DNA of 12,097 nucleotides from Betaproteobacteria bacterium (lineage in GTDB: Bacteria > Pseudomonadota > Gammaproteobacteria > Burkholderiales > Thiobacillaceae): assembly GCA_020049245.1 (NCBI GenBank), contig JAIFLB010000132.1:1-12097 (forward strand), read 5' to 3'. The translations under genes and the position numbers were made by a program. Below are positions 5,631 to 11,719 of the stretch, piece by piece. The notes beneath the pieces were generated by a model, which was given only the letters and a program-made list of their open reading frames with translations, had not been told where the DNA came from and made no database searches. The stretch's first letter is position 1. Each line of letters starts with the position of its first letter.

Positions 5631-6432
5631 GATTCGCCTCCATCAGTGCGAATGCGCCATAACCGACGACCCGCCCATGATCGCCCGAGGTATCGCCGGA
5701 ATTTCGCAGATCCAGCAGGTGCGGCACCAAGCCATGCTGTTGTGCCGCCAGGTTCAGGCCATTGATTGGATAGGCGCCGCAGGCTTGCTCTCCTGCCAGA
5801 TGACTGTCCAGCCGGAGAATGGCATTCGCGGTGTCGCGGTCGATCTGTTTCGCTTCCGCATAGGGCAGGAAATGCGATAGATCGGAACTCACCACGATCA
5901 ACGTTTCGTCGCCGCCCCAAAGTCGGTCAAGCACTTCCGCCACCTGTTCCGGCGTGGCGCCGCCAACCGCCAGTGGAATCAGCATGAAGGCATCCAGCAC
6001 GGTTTGCAGGAAGGGCAGGTGGACTTCCAGCGAATGCTCTTCTTCATGTGCCGCCGGCGAGACGCTGACTTGTGGCAGATCGGCAATCGCATCAACTCCG
6101 GCTTGATCCAGCTTCACCAAGCCGAGTGGAGTTTCAAACGCGTCAACGCCAGGCAAAGCCAGCCCGGACACCCAGACCCGGTGCACCGGACCCAGCAACA
6201 CCACCCGCTTGATCATTTTTCGCAACGGTTTCAGTAGCACATAAGCGGAAGCGGCGATCGAGCCGGAGTAGACATAACCGGCATGCGGCACGATCAGCGC
6301 TTTCGGATGACTGGCAAGTTCTCTCACCGATGGCTTGGCCTTATCAAAGCATTGCGATATCAGATGACGCAACGCATCTGGTTGAGCCGGATAAAAGGCG
6401 CCCGCAACGGCGGTAGGTCGGATATTCATCAT
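5611..6432 (-). CDS. amrB: AmmeMemoRadiSam system protein B (MEMO1-like)
   Basis: The 273-aa first gene of the operon belongs to the MEMO family, related in fold to class III extradiol dioxygenases. The N-terminal R-P-T-A-V-A-G-A-F-Y-P is diagnostic. Likely metal ligands, by comparison with human MEMO1, are H50 (V-P-H-A-G-Y), H84 (G-P-V-H-R) and C218 (A-C-G-A-Y-P-I-N-G). The segment VVSSDLSHFLPY (180-191) is another strong signature. Tandem ATG codons at 6432 and 6429 follow GGGAG; the choice changes one residue. It is divergent from ispD with 66 bp between the two starts. Its family has been proposed to bind metal and thiol ligands; whether it is an enzyme here is unknown. Confidence 0.95.
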   Translation of the reverse strand: MMNIRPTAVAGAFYPAQPDALRHLISQCFDKAKPSVRELASHPKALIVPHAGYVYSGSIAASAYVLLKPLRKMIKRVVLLGPVHRVWVSGLALPGVDAFETPLGLVKLDQAGVDAIADLPQVSVSPAAHEEEHSLEVHLPFLQTVLDAFMLIPLAVGGATPEQVAEVLDRLWGGDETLIVVSSDLSHFLPYAEAKQIDRDTANAILRLDSHLAGEQACGAYPINGLNLAAQQHGLVPHLLDLRNSGDTSGDHGRVVGYGAFALMEANHDRTQH

Positions 6433-6464
6433 GGTTGGCTCCCGGAAAATGTGACCTTCTCACT

Positions 6465-6470
6465 TAGAAT
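6465..6470 (+). promoter_or_regulatory. Possible -10 element for ispD in the amrB/ispD divergent region
   Basis: TAGAAT stands 28 bp before the ispD start, giving a leader of about 20 nt. The hexamer 17 bp upstream (CCGGAA) is a poor -35. The whole divergent spacer is only 66 bp, so both promoters must sit here or overlap the gene starts. Confidence 0.35.
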
Positions 6471-6498
6471 CTAGGGCACTTCCACCCGCTTACAAGCC

Positions 6499-7197
6499 AT
6501 GTCGCAATACTTTGCATTGCTTCCCGCCGCCGGTGTCGGCGCCCGCATGGGCGCCGAGCATCCCAAACAATATTTATTGATCCATGGTCGGCCGATGATT
6601 TGGCATGCGATCCGCGCCTTTGAACGGCATCCGGCGATCAGCCGCACCTATGTGGTCATTTCAAAGCAGGATGGCTGGTGGGACGGTTTTGACTGGTCGG
6701 CTTTCAGCAAGCTGGTGGTGCTGCGTTGCGGCGGTGAAACGCGGGCCGAAAGTGTGTTGAACGGCTTGCGCGCCTGTGCGCCGGAAACGGGTGGCGTCCT
6801 GGGCGACGACTGGATGTTGGTACACGATGCCGCCCGGCCCTGTTTGTCGCCAACCTTGCTCGACAAGCTGCTGGCAGAACTGGAAACCGACCCGGTTGGC
6901 GGCATCCTGGCCGCACCGGTGTCAGATACCTTGAAACGGCAAACCGAAACTGGCCGCATCGCCGCCACCGTCCCGCGCGCTGGCCTTTGGGGCGCGCAGA
7001 CGCCGCAGATGTTTCGCCACGCTACCTTGCTGCAAGCGCTGGAAAAGGCGGGCAGTGCAGTGACTGACGAAGCTTCCGCCATCGAAGCATTGGGCATGGC
7101 GCCGAAACTGGTCGAGAGCGATCTGACCAATCTGAAAGTGACCTATCCACGTGATCTGGATGTGGCGACCTGGCTGCTGGCGTCGGACTCAAACTGA
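6499..7197 (+). CDS. ispD: 2-C-methyl-D-erythritol 4-phosphate cytidylyltransferase
   Basis: IspD transfers CMP from CTP to MEP, the third step of the non-mevalonate isoprenoid pathway in the cytosol. Length 232 aa is normal. The glycine-rich CTP loop is P-A-A-G-V-G-A-R-M-G (9-18) with R16 and K23, followed by H-D-A-A-R-P (109-114) and A-A-P-V-S-D-T-L-K (138-146). WGAQTPQMF (164-172), T-D-E-A-S-A (189-194) and N-L-K-V-T (211-215, K213 matching the E. coli catalytic lysine) complete the set. In many relatives ispD is followed by ispF and preceded by ftsB; neither is present here. The start has no strong Shine-Dalgarno but gives the expected N-terminus. A 163-bp spacer without a clear terminator separates it from the next gene. 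Confidence 0.96.
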   Translation: MSQYFALLPAAGVGARMGAEHPKQYLLIHGRPMIWHAIRAFERHPAISRTYVVISKQDGWWDGFDWSAFSKLVVLRCGGETRAESVLNGLRACAPETGGVLGDDWMLVHDAARPCLSPTLLDKLLAELETDPVGGILAAPVSDTLKRQTETGRIAATVPRAGLWGAQTPQMFRHATLLQALEKAGSAVTDEASAIEALGMAPKLVESDLTNLKVTYPRDLDVATWLLASDSN

Positions 7198-7360
7198 GGT
7201 TTTAGTCGTCGCCTCGTCGAGCCTTTGGATGCGCTGCATCGAATGATGGATGGGGCATTTTTAACCCATCTTGCGAACTAAACAGGCTGCATTGCATGAT
7301 CAAAACAACGCCCGTTTTTTCTCGCAACGATCTGTTGCATAACCCCGGAGCAAACAGAAA

Positions 7361-8809
7361 ATGAATTTGATCATCGAGTGGAACAACATTGCGCTTGAGG
7401 CCATCCGCGCCATTGGCAAACTACCTTTCAGCAGCCCGGACCGTGAACGCGGCGGACCGCCCCAAGTTGCCCGTTCCATCGGCATCATCTTCACCGCGAT
7501 TTATGATGCCTGGGCCGCCTACGACAACGTCGCCAAGCCAGCCCACAGCACCACGCCGCGCCGGCCTGCCGCGCAACGCACCCTTGCAAATCGGCGCAAG
7601 GCGGTCAGCCAGGCCGCCTATCGCGCCATCGTCGACCAGTTTCCACCCTCCATCTTCGGGCTTTGCAATGTCACCTTCATGTCCGAGTACGAGTGCATGC
7701 TGGAGGCAAAACTCGCCGCCGAGGGAATCGCCATCGGCGACATCAACACCAATGCAAACAATCCGGTCGGTGTGGGCAATCTGGCAGCCAATGCCGTGCT
7801 GGCATTCCGGCATGCCGACAATGCAAATCAGGCCGGGCTTTACGCGGATACCTCGGGTTACGCTCCGATCAATTCACCGATGTCGGTCGCACTGCCGTCA
7901 GCGGTCGACGCCATTGCCTTCCCCGGGCGCTGGCAGGCCTTGACCTATCTGAATGCGGATCACGAAGCAAAGACACCGAAATTCATCGCGCCGCATTGGG
8001 GCAGCGTGAAACCCTTCGCAATGACCAGCGGCAGCCAGTTCCGCCCCGTCACGCCGCCGCAGAACCCGCTTGCCCAGGGCTATCTCGACCAGGCAAAGCA
8101 TGTGATGGATATCCAGACGCGGCTGACGCCGGAACAGAAGGTGATCGCCGAGTACTGGGCCGATGGTCCGAAATCCGAACTGCCGCCCGGTCACTGGACC
8201 GAATTCGCGGCTTTTGTCGCCGAGCGGCCGGCAATGCCCGGTTTGCCGACCAGCGGCGCACTGGGCCTCGACGATACGGTGAAACTCTATTTCGCCCTGG
8301 CGAATGCCATCATGGACGCCAGCATCGCGACCTGGGATGCCAAACGCCACTTCGACTATGTCCGCCCGATCACCGCGATCCGGTATTTGTTCCGCGGCAA
8401 GATGGTCAGCGCTTGGGCCGGTCCGGGCAAGGGCACGCAGGAGATTTTGGGTGAAACCTGGCGACCGTTTCAGGTGCCAAGTTTTCCGACGCCGCCGTTC
8501 TCCGAGTTCACCTCCGGACACAGCGGGTTCTCGATGGCGGCCGCCACGGTGCTGCGCAAATTCACCGGCAGCGACCGCTTCGGCTTCTACTACGCACAGA
8601 GCGAGCCGCTCAAGGCTGACCCCAGTGAGCCGGTGACCGATGTGGTTCTGTCCTGGCCGACCTTCACCCAGGCAGCGCGCGAAGCCGGTGAATCACGCCT
8701 CTACGGCGGCATCCACTTCTACGAAGGCAATGTCGTCGGCCTGGATCTCGGTGAAAAAGTGGGTAATGCGGCTTTCGCCCGCGCGCAGGATCTTTGGTCG
8801 GGTGCGTAA
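7361..8809 (+). CDS. Vanadium-dependent haloperoxidase-like protein (PAP2 superfamily)
   Basis: The 482-aa protein carries all three vanadate-pocket motifs of vanadium haloperoxidases. These are K328-x6-R335-P (K-R-H-F-D-Y-V-R-P), S385-G-H387 in F-T-S-G-H-S-G-F-S, and S-R446-x5-H452 in S-R-L-Y-G-G-I-H-F. Such enzymes use H2O2 and vanadate to oxidise halides; relatives with the same pocket are acid phosphatases. The N-terminal half is a helical region beginning I-I-E-W-N-N and including GIIFTAIYDAWAAYD (41-55). I see no signal peptide or membrane anchor, so a cytosolic place is suggested, although many relatives are exported. GGAG lies 10 nt before the ATG, a long spacing. It is alone, facing a methyltransferase gene across a hairpin. 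Halide choice, and halogenating versus phosphatase activity, cannot be read from sequence. Confidence 0.88.
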   Translation: MNLIIEWNNIALEAIRAIGKLPFSSPDRERGGPPQVARSIGIIFTAIYDAWAAYDNVAKPAHSTTPRRPAAQRTLANRRKAVSQAAYRAIVDQFPPSIFGLCNVTFMSEYECMLEAKLAAEGIAIGDINTNANNPVGVGNLAANAVLAFRHADNANQAGLYADTSGYAPINSPMSVALPSAVDAIAFPGRWQALTYLNADHEAKTPKFIAPHWGSVKPFAMTSGSQFRPVTPPQNPLAQGYLDQAKHVMDIQTRLTPEQKVIAEYWADGPKSELPPGHWTEFAAFVAERPAMPGLPTSGALGLDDTVKLYFALANAIMDASIATWDAKRHFDYVRPITAIRYLFRGKMVSAWAGPGKGTQEILGETWRPFQVPSFPTPPFSEFTSGHSGFSMAAATVLRKFTGSDRFGFYYAQSEPLKADPSEPVTDVVLSWPTFTQAAREAGESRLYGGIHFYEGNVVGLDLGEKVGNAAFARAQDLWSGA

Positions 8810-8828
8810 TTGCAATGTCTGACTGTTG

Positions 8829-8888
8829 CAGGAGGCTCCACTTGCGGGACGATCCCGAAACGCTCGCGCCGCAAGCGGACGCTCCTAC
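8829..8888. repeat. REP-like palindromic element between convergent genes
   Basis: On the minus strand the element reads GTAGGAGCGTCCGCTTGCGG, a spacer, then CCCGCAAG…GGAGCCTCCTGC. Inner arms CTTGCGG (8841-8847) and CCGCAAG (8869-8875) pair, with outer GGAG/CTCC pairing. A second hairpin CGGGA-CGA-TCCCG (8845-8857) competes with it. The motif GTAGGAGCG…GCTTGCGG is, from memory, a common dispersed extragenic palindrome in Xanthomonadales-like genomes. Lying between convergent genes, it could end both transcripts or protect their 3' ends, though no T-run is adjacent. Confidence 0.7.
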
Positions 8889-8914
8889 GACCCGACCAAC
8901 CGCCGCATTTTTGA

Positions 8915-9781
8915 TCAATAGGCAAATCGCGGCTTGAGCTCATCCAGATTCAATTCGGTCAGGATGGTTTCCAGGCGTTCGCGGGCGTTGCCGCGCGCAG
9001 TGCCTTGATGGCGGGCGACGATCAATTCATTTTTCATCGAATGTTCCCAGCCCACCAACTCGGTCACGGTAACCTGATAACCGTGCGATTCCAGTAGCAG
9101 GCAGCGCATCACGTTGGTCAGGTGACTGCCGAACTCGCGGGCGTGGATGGGATGCCGCCAGAGTTCCGACAGCGGCGTCTTCGAGAATGAAGCGTTCTTG
9201 TTCTTGCGCAACACCGCCGCAACTTCGGCCTGGCAACACGGCACCAGAACGATGAACTTGGCCTGCTTCTGCAAGGCGAAGCGGATGGCATCATCGGTGG
9301 CGGTATTGCAGGCATGCAATGCGGTGACCACATCAATCCGCTGCGGCAATGCATCGGAAGCAATCGATTCCTCGACCGTCAGATTGAGAAACGACATCCG
9401 TTCAAACGCCAACCGAGCCGCCAGCGCTTGTGATTTTTCGACCAAATCCGGCCGCGTTTCGATGCCGAAAACATGGCCGCTCTGGCGGTCCTTGAGAAAC
9501 AGGTCATACAGGATGAAACCAAGATAGGACTTGCCGGCGCCGTGATCGGCCAGCGTCAGGTCGCCGTTGGCGGCCATGACTTCATCCAGCAAAGGTTCGA
9601 TGAAGTGATACAGGTGATAGACCTGCTTCAGCTTGCGCCGACTGTCCTGATTCAGCTTGCCGTCGCGGGTCAGGATATGCAGTTCCTGCAGCAACTCGGT
9701 CGATTGGCCGGGCTTGATTTCAGGTTCACGGAAGGCCACTGGCGGGGTGGGCGCGGGAGGTCTGGATTTCTTGTCAGCCAT
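8915..9781 (-). CDS. Class I SAM-dependent methyltransferase, unknown substrate
   Basis: The 288-aa protein has a Rossmann-type SAM-binding domain. Motif I is L-A-D-H-G-A-G-K-S-Y-L (77-87), followed by G-I-E-T-R (106-110) as the acidic end of strand 2. TALHACNTATDDAIRFAL (153-170) and V-P-C-C-Q (180-184) are typical of a methyltransferase group that includes eukaryotic METTL25-like proteins; in this group the target is not established for bacteria to my knowledge. Residues 1-25 are Pro/Lys-rich and probably disordered. Residues 38-60 (TRDGKLNQDSRRKLKQVYHL) form the usual helical lead-in. The start is supported by GAGG 6 nt upstream. It diverges from the small Lys-rich gene at 9870, with 88 bp between the starts, and converges on the haloperoxidase gene. 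The substrate could be RNA, protein or a small molecule. Confidence 0.85.
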   Translation of the reverse strand: MADKKSRPPAPTPPVAFREPEIKPGQSTELLQELHILTRDGKLNQDSRRKLKQVYHLYHFIEPLLDEVMAANGDLTLADHGAGKSYLGFILYDLFLKDRQSGHVFGIETRPDLVEKSQALAARLAFERMSFLNLTVEESIASDALPQRIDVVTALHACNTATDDAIRFALQKQAKFIVLVPCCQAEVAAVLRKNKNASFSKTPLSELWRHPIHAREFGSHLTNVMRCLLLESHGYQVTVTELVGWEHSMKNELIVARHQGTARGNARERLETILTELNLDELKPRFAY

Positions 9782-9869
9782 GCTTGCCTCAAAAAAACGA
9801 TGCGCTTGAAATGCCAGCTTCGGGGTACGCTCTCGCCCCTACATCCCATCCCCTTGGAACGGACCGCTC

Positions 9870-10040
9870 ATGGCAAAACCCAACTACGCATTCGAAAAAC
9901 GCCAGAAAGAACTGGCAAAGAAACAGAAGAAACAGGAAAAACTGGAACAACGCAAAGCCGGTCATGTCGACGACGCCAGCCCGGAATCAGAAATCAGCCC
10001 GGATGATTCGACAGAACTGGTCACTACGCCAATCGCGTAA
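9870..10040 (+). CDS. Small Lys/Gln/Glu-rich conserved hypothetical protein, 56 aa
   Basis: This short frame starts M-A-K-P-N-Y-A-F-E-K-R-Q-K-E-L-A-K-K and ends with an acidic tail (D-D-A-S-P-E-S-E, then D-D-S-T-E-L). The first 30 residues would be a strongly charged helix with a basic face; the last 25 are acidic and probably disordered. From memory, small proteins opening with KPNYxFEKRQ and then Lys repeats are widespread in Beta- and Gammaproteobacteria and have no known function. GGA stands 6 nt before the ATG. The gene ends 12 bp from the convergent DUF1415 stop. A nucleic-acid or ribosome-associated role would fit the charge but is only inference. Confidence 0.75.
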   Translation: MAKPNYAFEKRQKELAKKQKKQEKLEQRKAGHVDDASPESEISPDDSTELVTTPIA

Positions 10041-10052
10041 GCAGTGTCCTGA

Positions 10053-10607
10053 TCATTTATTTTCATTCGTCGAAAAACCCAGCGCACGCCAGCCGGCTAG
10101 ACCCAAATTTTTCAGGGTCTCGATATTGCGGCCAAAAATGGCTTCCGCGTCCGGAAAGGCTTCCACCGCCTTTTCCAGACTGGCTTCGCGAATCAGGTGG
10201 AGCGTCGGGAAAGGCGCCCGATTGGTGTAGTTCGAAATGTCATCCGGCTCGGTATCGGCGAACTGAAACTGCGGATGAAAGCTGGCTACCTGTATCACGC
10301 CTTCCAGCCCGTGCTCTACGACAGCGGATTCGGCAATGATGGTCAGATCGTTGAAATCGAGAAAATCCGGCAGCAAGGTTGGATGAATCAACAACGTGGT
10401 GTCAATTTCAGCTGGATCAGCCTCGGCCAGTAAATCCAGTTCGCGATCCAGGTCTTCCAGAAAGCCATCCAGGTGCCTGGCATGGCTGACCACGAAGCGA
10501 ACCTGATTCTTGACATACACCGACTTTGCAAACGGGCACAGATTCAGCCCAATGACCGCCTTCTCAACCCAAAGCCGCATCGCGGCGATCACTTGTTCAT
10601 CGTTCAT
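10053..10607 (-). CDS. DUF1415 domain-containing protein
   Basis: The 184-aa protein is a full-length DUF1415 member, a family of unknown function found mainly in Proteobacteria and some plants. Conserved blocks are V-I-G-L-N-L-C-P-F-A (18-27), TLLIHPTLLPDFLDFNDL (70-87), a long stretch beginning VIQVASFHPQFQFADTEPDD, and NRAPFPTLHLIREASLEKAV. The Cys in LNLCPFA and the His in SFHPQ are invariant-looking polar residues and could bind a metal or ligand; that is inference. No signal peptide or membrane segment is seen. The upstream sequence AAAGAAAG is a weak ribosome site. The gene lies 96 bp beyond the glutathione peroxidase stop, on the same strand, and may be co-transcribed. Confidence 0.93.
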   Translation of the reverse strand: MNDEQVIAAMRLWVEKAVIGLNLCPFAKSVYVKNQVRFVVSHARHLDGFLEDLDRELDLLAEADPAEIDTTLLIHPTLLPDFLDFNDLTIIAESAVVEHGLEGVIQVASFHPQFQFADTEPDDISNYTNRAPFPTLHLIREASLEKAVEAFPDAEAIFGRNIETLKNLGLAGWRALGFSTNENK

Positions 10608-10703
10608 GTTTGACTTTCTTTTACTTGAAAAAACCGTTGGATTTTAGGATGTGCGGTGCATGCCGCGTGGGTTGATCTAAGTTCCGAGACCGATACAGCG
10701 CGG

Positions 10704-11207
10704 TCAAACCGAAGCTGGTGGAATCGACAGGAGCCGCTCGATTTCCCCGGTCAGCTCGACCGGCTTGGTGGTGGGGGCAAAGCGAGCGACCACCTGACCG
10801 TTGCGGTCGACCAGAAACTTGGTGAAATTCCACTTGATCGCCTCGGTGCCGAGCAGACCGGGCGCGGCATGCGTCAAATATTGGTAGAGCGGGTGCGCCT
10901 GGGCGCCATTGACCTCGATCTTGGCGGACATCGGAAAGCTGACGCCGTAATTCTTGCTGCAAAACTGACCAATCTCGGCGGCCTCGCCCGGCTCCTGATG
11001 TCCGAACTGATTGCAGGGAAATCCCAAAACGACAAAACCGCGTTCCCGGTATGCCCGCCACAATGCTTCCAGGCCCGCATACTGTGGCGTGAAACCACAT
11101 TCGCTGGCGGTGTTCACCAGCAACATCACCTGGCCGGCATAGTCCGCCAGGCGGAGAGAATCGCCGGTCAGGCTGGGCAGGGAAAATTCATGAATTGTCT
11201 GGGTCAT
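10704..11207 (-). CDS. Glutathione peroxidase family protein, probably thioredoxin-dependent
   Basis: The 167-aa thioredoxin-fold peroxidase reduces H2O2 and organic hydroperoxides in the cytosol. The peroxidatic residue is C37 in V-N-T-A-S-E-C-G-F-T-P-Q; it is cysteine, not selenocysteine. Q71 and W126-N127 (K-W-N-F-T-K-F-L-V) complete the catalytic tetrad, and G-F-P-C65-N-Q-F-G is the second signature. C83 in QFCSKNYGVSFP sits where thioredoxin-dependent members have their resolving cysteine. That suggests thioredoxin rather than glutathione is the reductant, despite the family name. It has no signal peptide. Upstream lies a gene-poor 500-bp stretch; no OxyR site could be assigned. Symbols used for this family include gpx, btuE and bsaA; I assign none. 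Confidence 0.95.
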   Translation of the reverse strand: MTQTIHEFSLPSLTGDSLRLADYAGQVMLLVNTASECGFTPQYAGLEALWRAYRERGFVVLGFPCNQFGHQEPGEAAEIGQFCSKNYGVSFPMSAKIEVNGAQAHPLYQYLTHAAPGLLGTEAIKWNFTKFLVDRNGQVVARFAPTTKPVELTGEIERLLSIPPASV

Positions 11208-11403
11208 GGTCTGCTTTCGACTGTTTCATTGAGTGTATTGGCCGGCGAAAGATACAACGCATTCAAGAAATCTGCCGGTACCCCATTGACGATAGCGACT
11301 GCAGATTTGGCTGCAAGCTGAAGCCCACATAATTTCTATTATTCGAGGCCGGATAACCTGCCAGGCGAATGGTTCCAAAGTCTTGGCGAGCCGGAAATTG
11401 AAA

Positions 11404-11426
11404 GCGCCCGAGATGAACGCGGGCGC
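11404..11426 (-). terminator. GC-rich hairpin, terminator-like on the minus strand
   Basis: GCGCCCG (11404-11410) and CGGGCGC (11420-11426) are perfect inverted repeats with a 9-nt loop. Read on the minus strand the stem is followed by TTTCAATTT, as in an intrinsic terminator. No minus-strand gene is seen between it and 11719, so it may end a small RNA or read-through transcript. Confidence 0.4.
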
Positions 11427-11579
11427 CAGAAAATGACAGAAAACAAGCCGATCGATATGGGTTGGCAGTGCATTTGTCGAGCGGCACGCAGGCTTGCTCA
11501 ATGGAGGCGGATTGGTCGCCCAGCATCGGAGAGAAAAATCTATTCCTTGCCGTCATCAGCCACCAGTTTGCGCCGTTCC

Positions 11580-11597
11580 CCCCCTTGTTCAAGGGGG
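11580..11597. repeat. Perfect 8-2-8 palindrome in the gene-poor stretch
   Basis: CCCCCTTG-TT-CAAGGGGG is perfectly self-complementary and lies about 20 bp upstream of the TACAAT box for the last gene. No T-run follows. It resembles the short C/G-run palindromes that occur as dispersed extragenic repeats. Confidence 0.6.
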
Positions 11598-11618
11598 TGT
11601 TTACCCTGCCACCATCGC

Positions 11619-11624
11619 TACAAT
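11619..11624 (+). promoter_or_regulatory. Possible -10 box for the last gene
   Basis: TACAAT is one base from the consensus -10 and would give a leader of about 90 nt before the ATG at 11720. No good -35 hexamer is at the expected distance (GGTGTT at 17 bp). Evidence is limited to the hexamer itself. Confidence 0.3.
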
Positions 11625-11719
11625 ATTGACTCGTTCAGCCGCTTTGTGGACTTGCAAATCGAATGCAGCAGCTTGGCGCAAAAGTTCAAGAAAAGTGACC
11701 CACACGATAAGGAAGCACG

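Larger units (their letters stand above)
11208..11719. other. Gene-poor stretch of about 510 bp with hairpins
   Basis: I see no convincing coding frame: the open frames here lack ribosome sites and codon bias. The region contains a GC-rich hairpin (11404-11426) and a perfect CCCCCTTG-TT-CAAGGGGG palindrome (11580-11597). A TACAAT box precedes the last gene. It must also contain the promoter of the minus-strand peroxidase gene, which I could not pinpoint. Confidence 0.6.

Noticed and set aside
7249..7270. GATGGG/CCCATC inverted repeat after ispD as a terminator
   Set aside because: The stem has only six pairs with a 10-nt loop and no T-run follows on the plus strand. It is too weak to call.
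7663..8454. Plus-strand open frame of 263 codons within the haloperoxidase gene
   Set aside because: It is in another frame of a gene with intact catalytic motifs, and its Arg/Gly/Cys-rich composition is typical of a shadow.
9806..9834. TTGAAA-based promoter for the small Lys-rich gene
   Set aside because: At 17-bp spacing the -10 hexamer would be GCTCTC. TACGCT is closer to consensus but only 14 bp away, so no acceptable pair was found.
10704..11207. Selenocysteine-type glutathione peroxidase
   Set aside because: The catalytic codon encodes Cys (C37); no in-frame TGA is present in the gene.
11263..11592. Minus-strand open frame of 109 codons in the gene-poor stretch
   Set aside because: It starts with TTG inside the CCCCCTTG palindrome, has no ribosome site, no recognisable family and spans the GC-rich hairpin. 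I treat it as chance.
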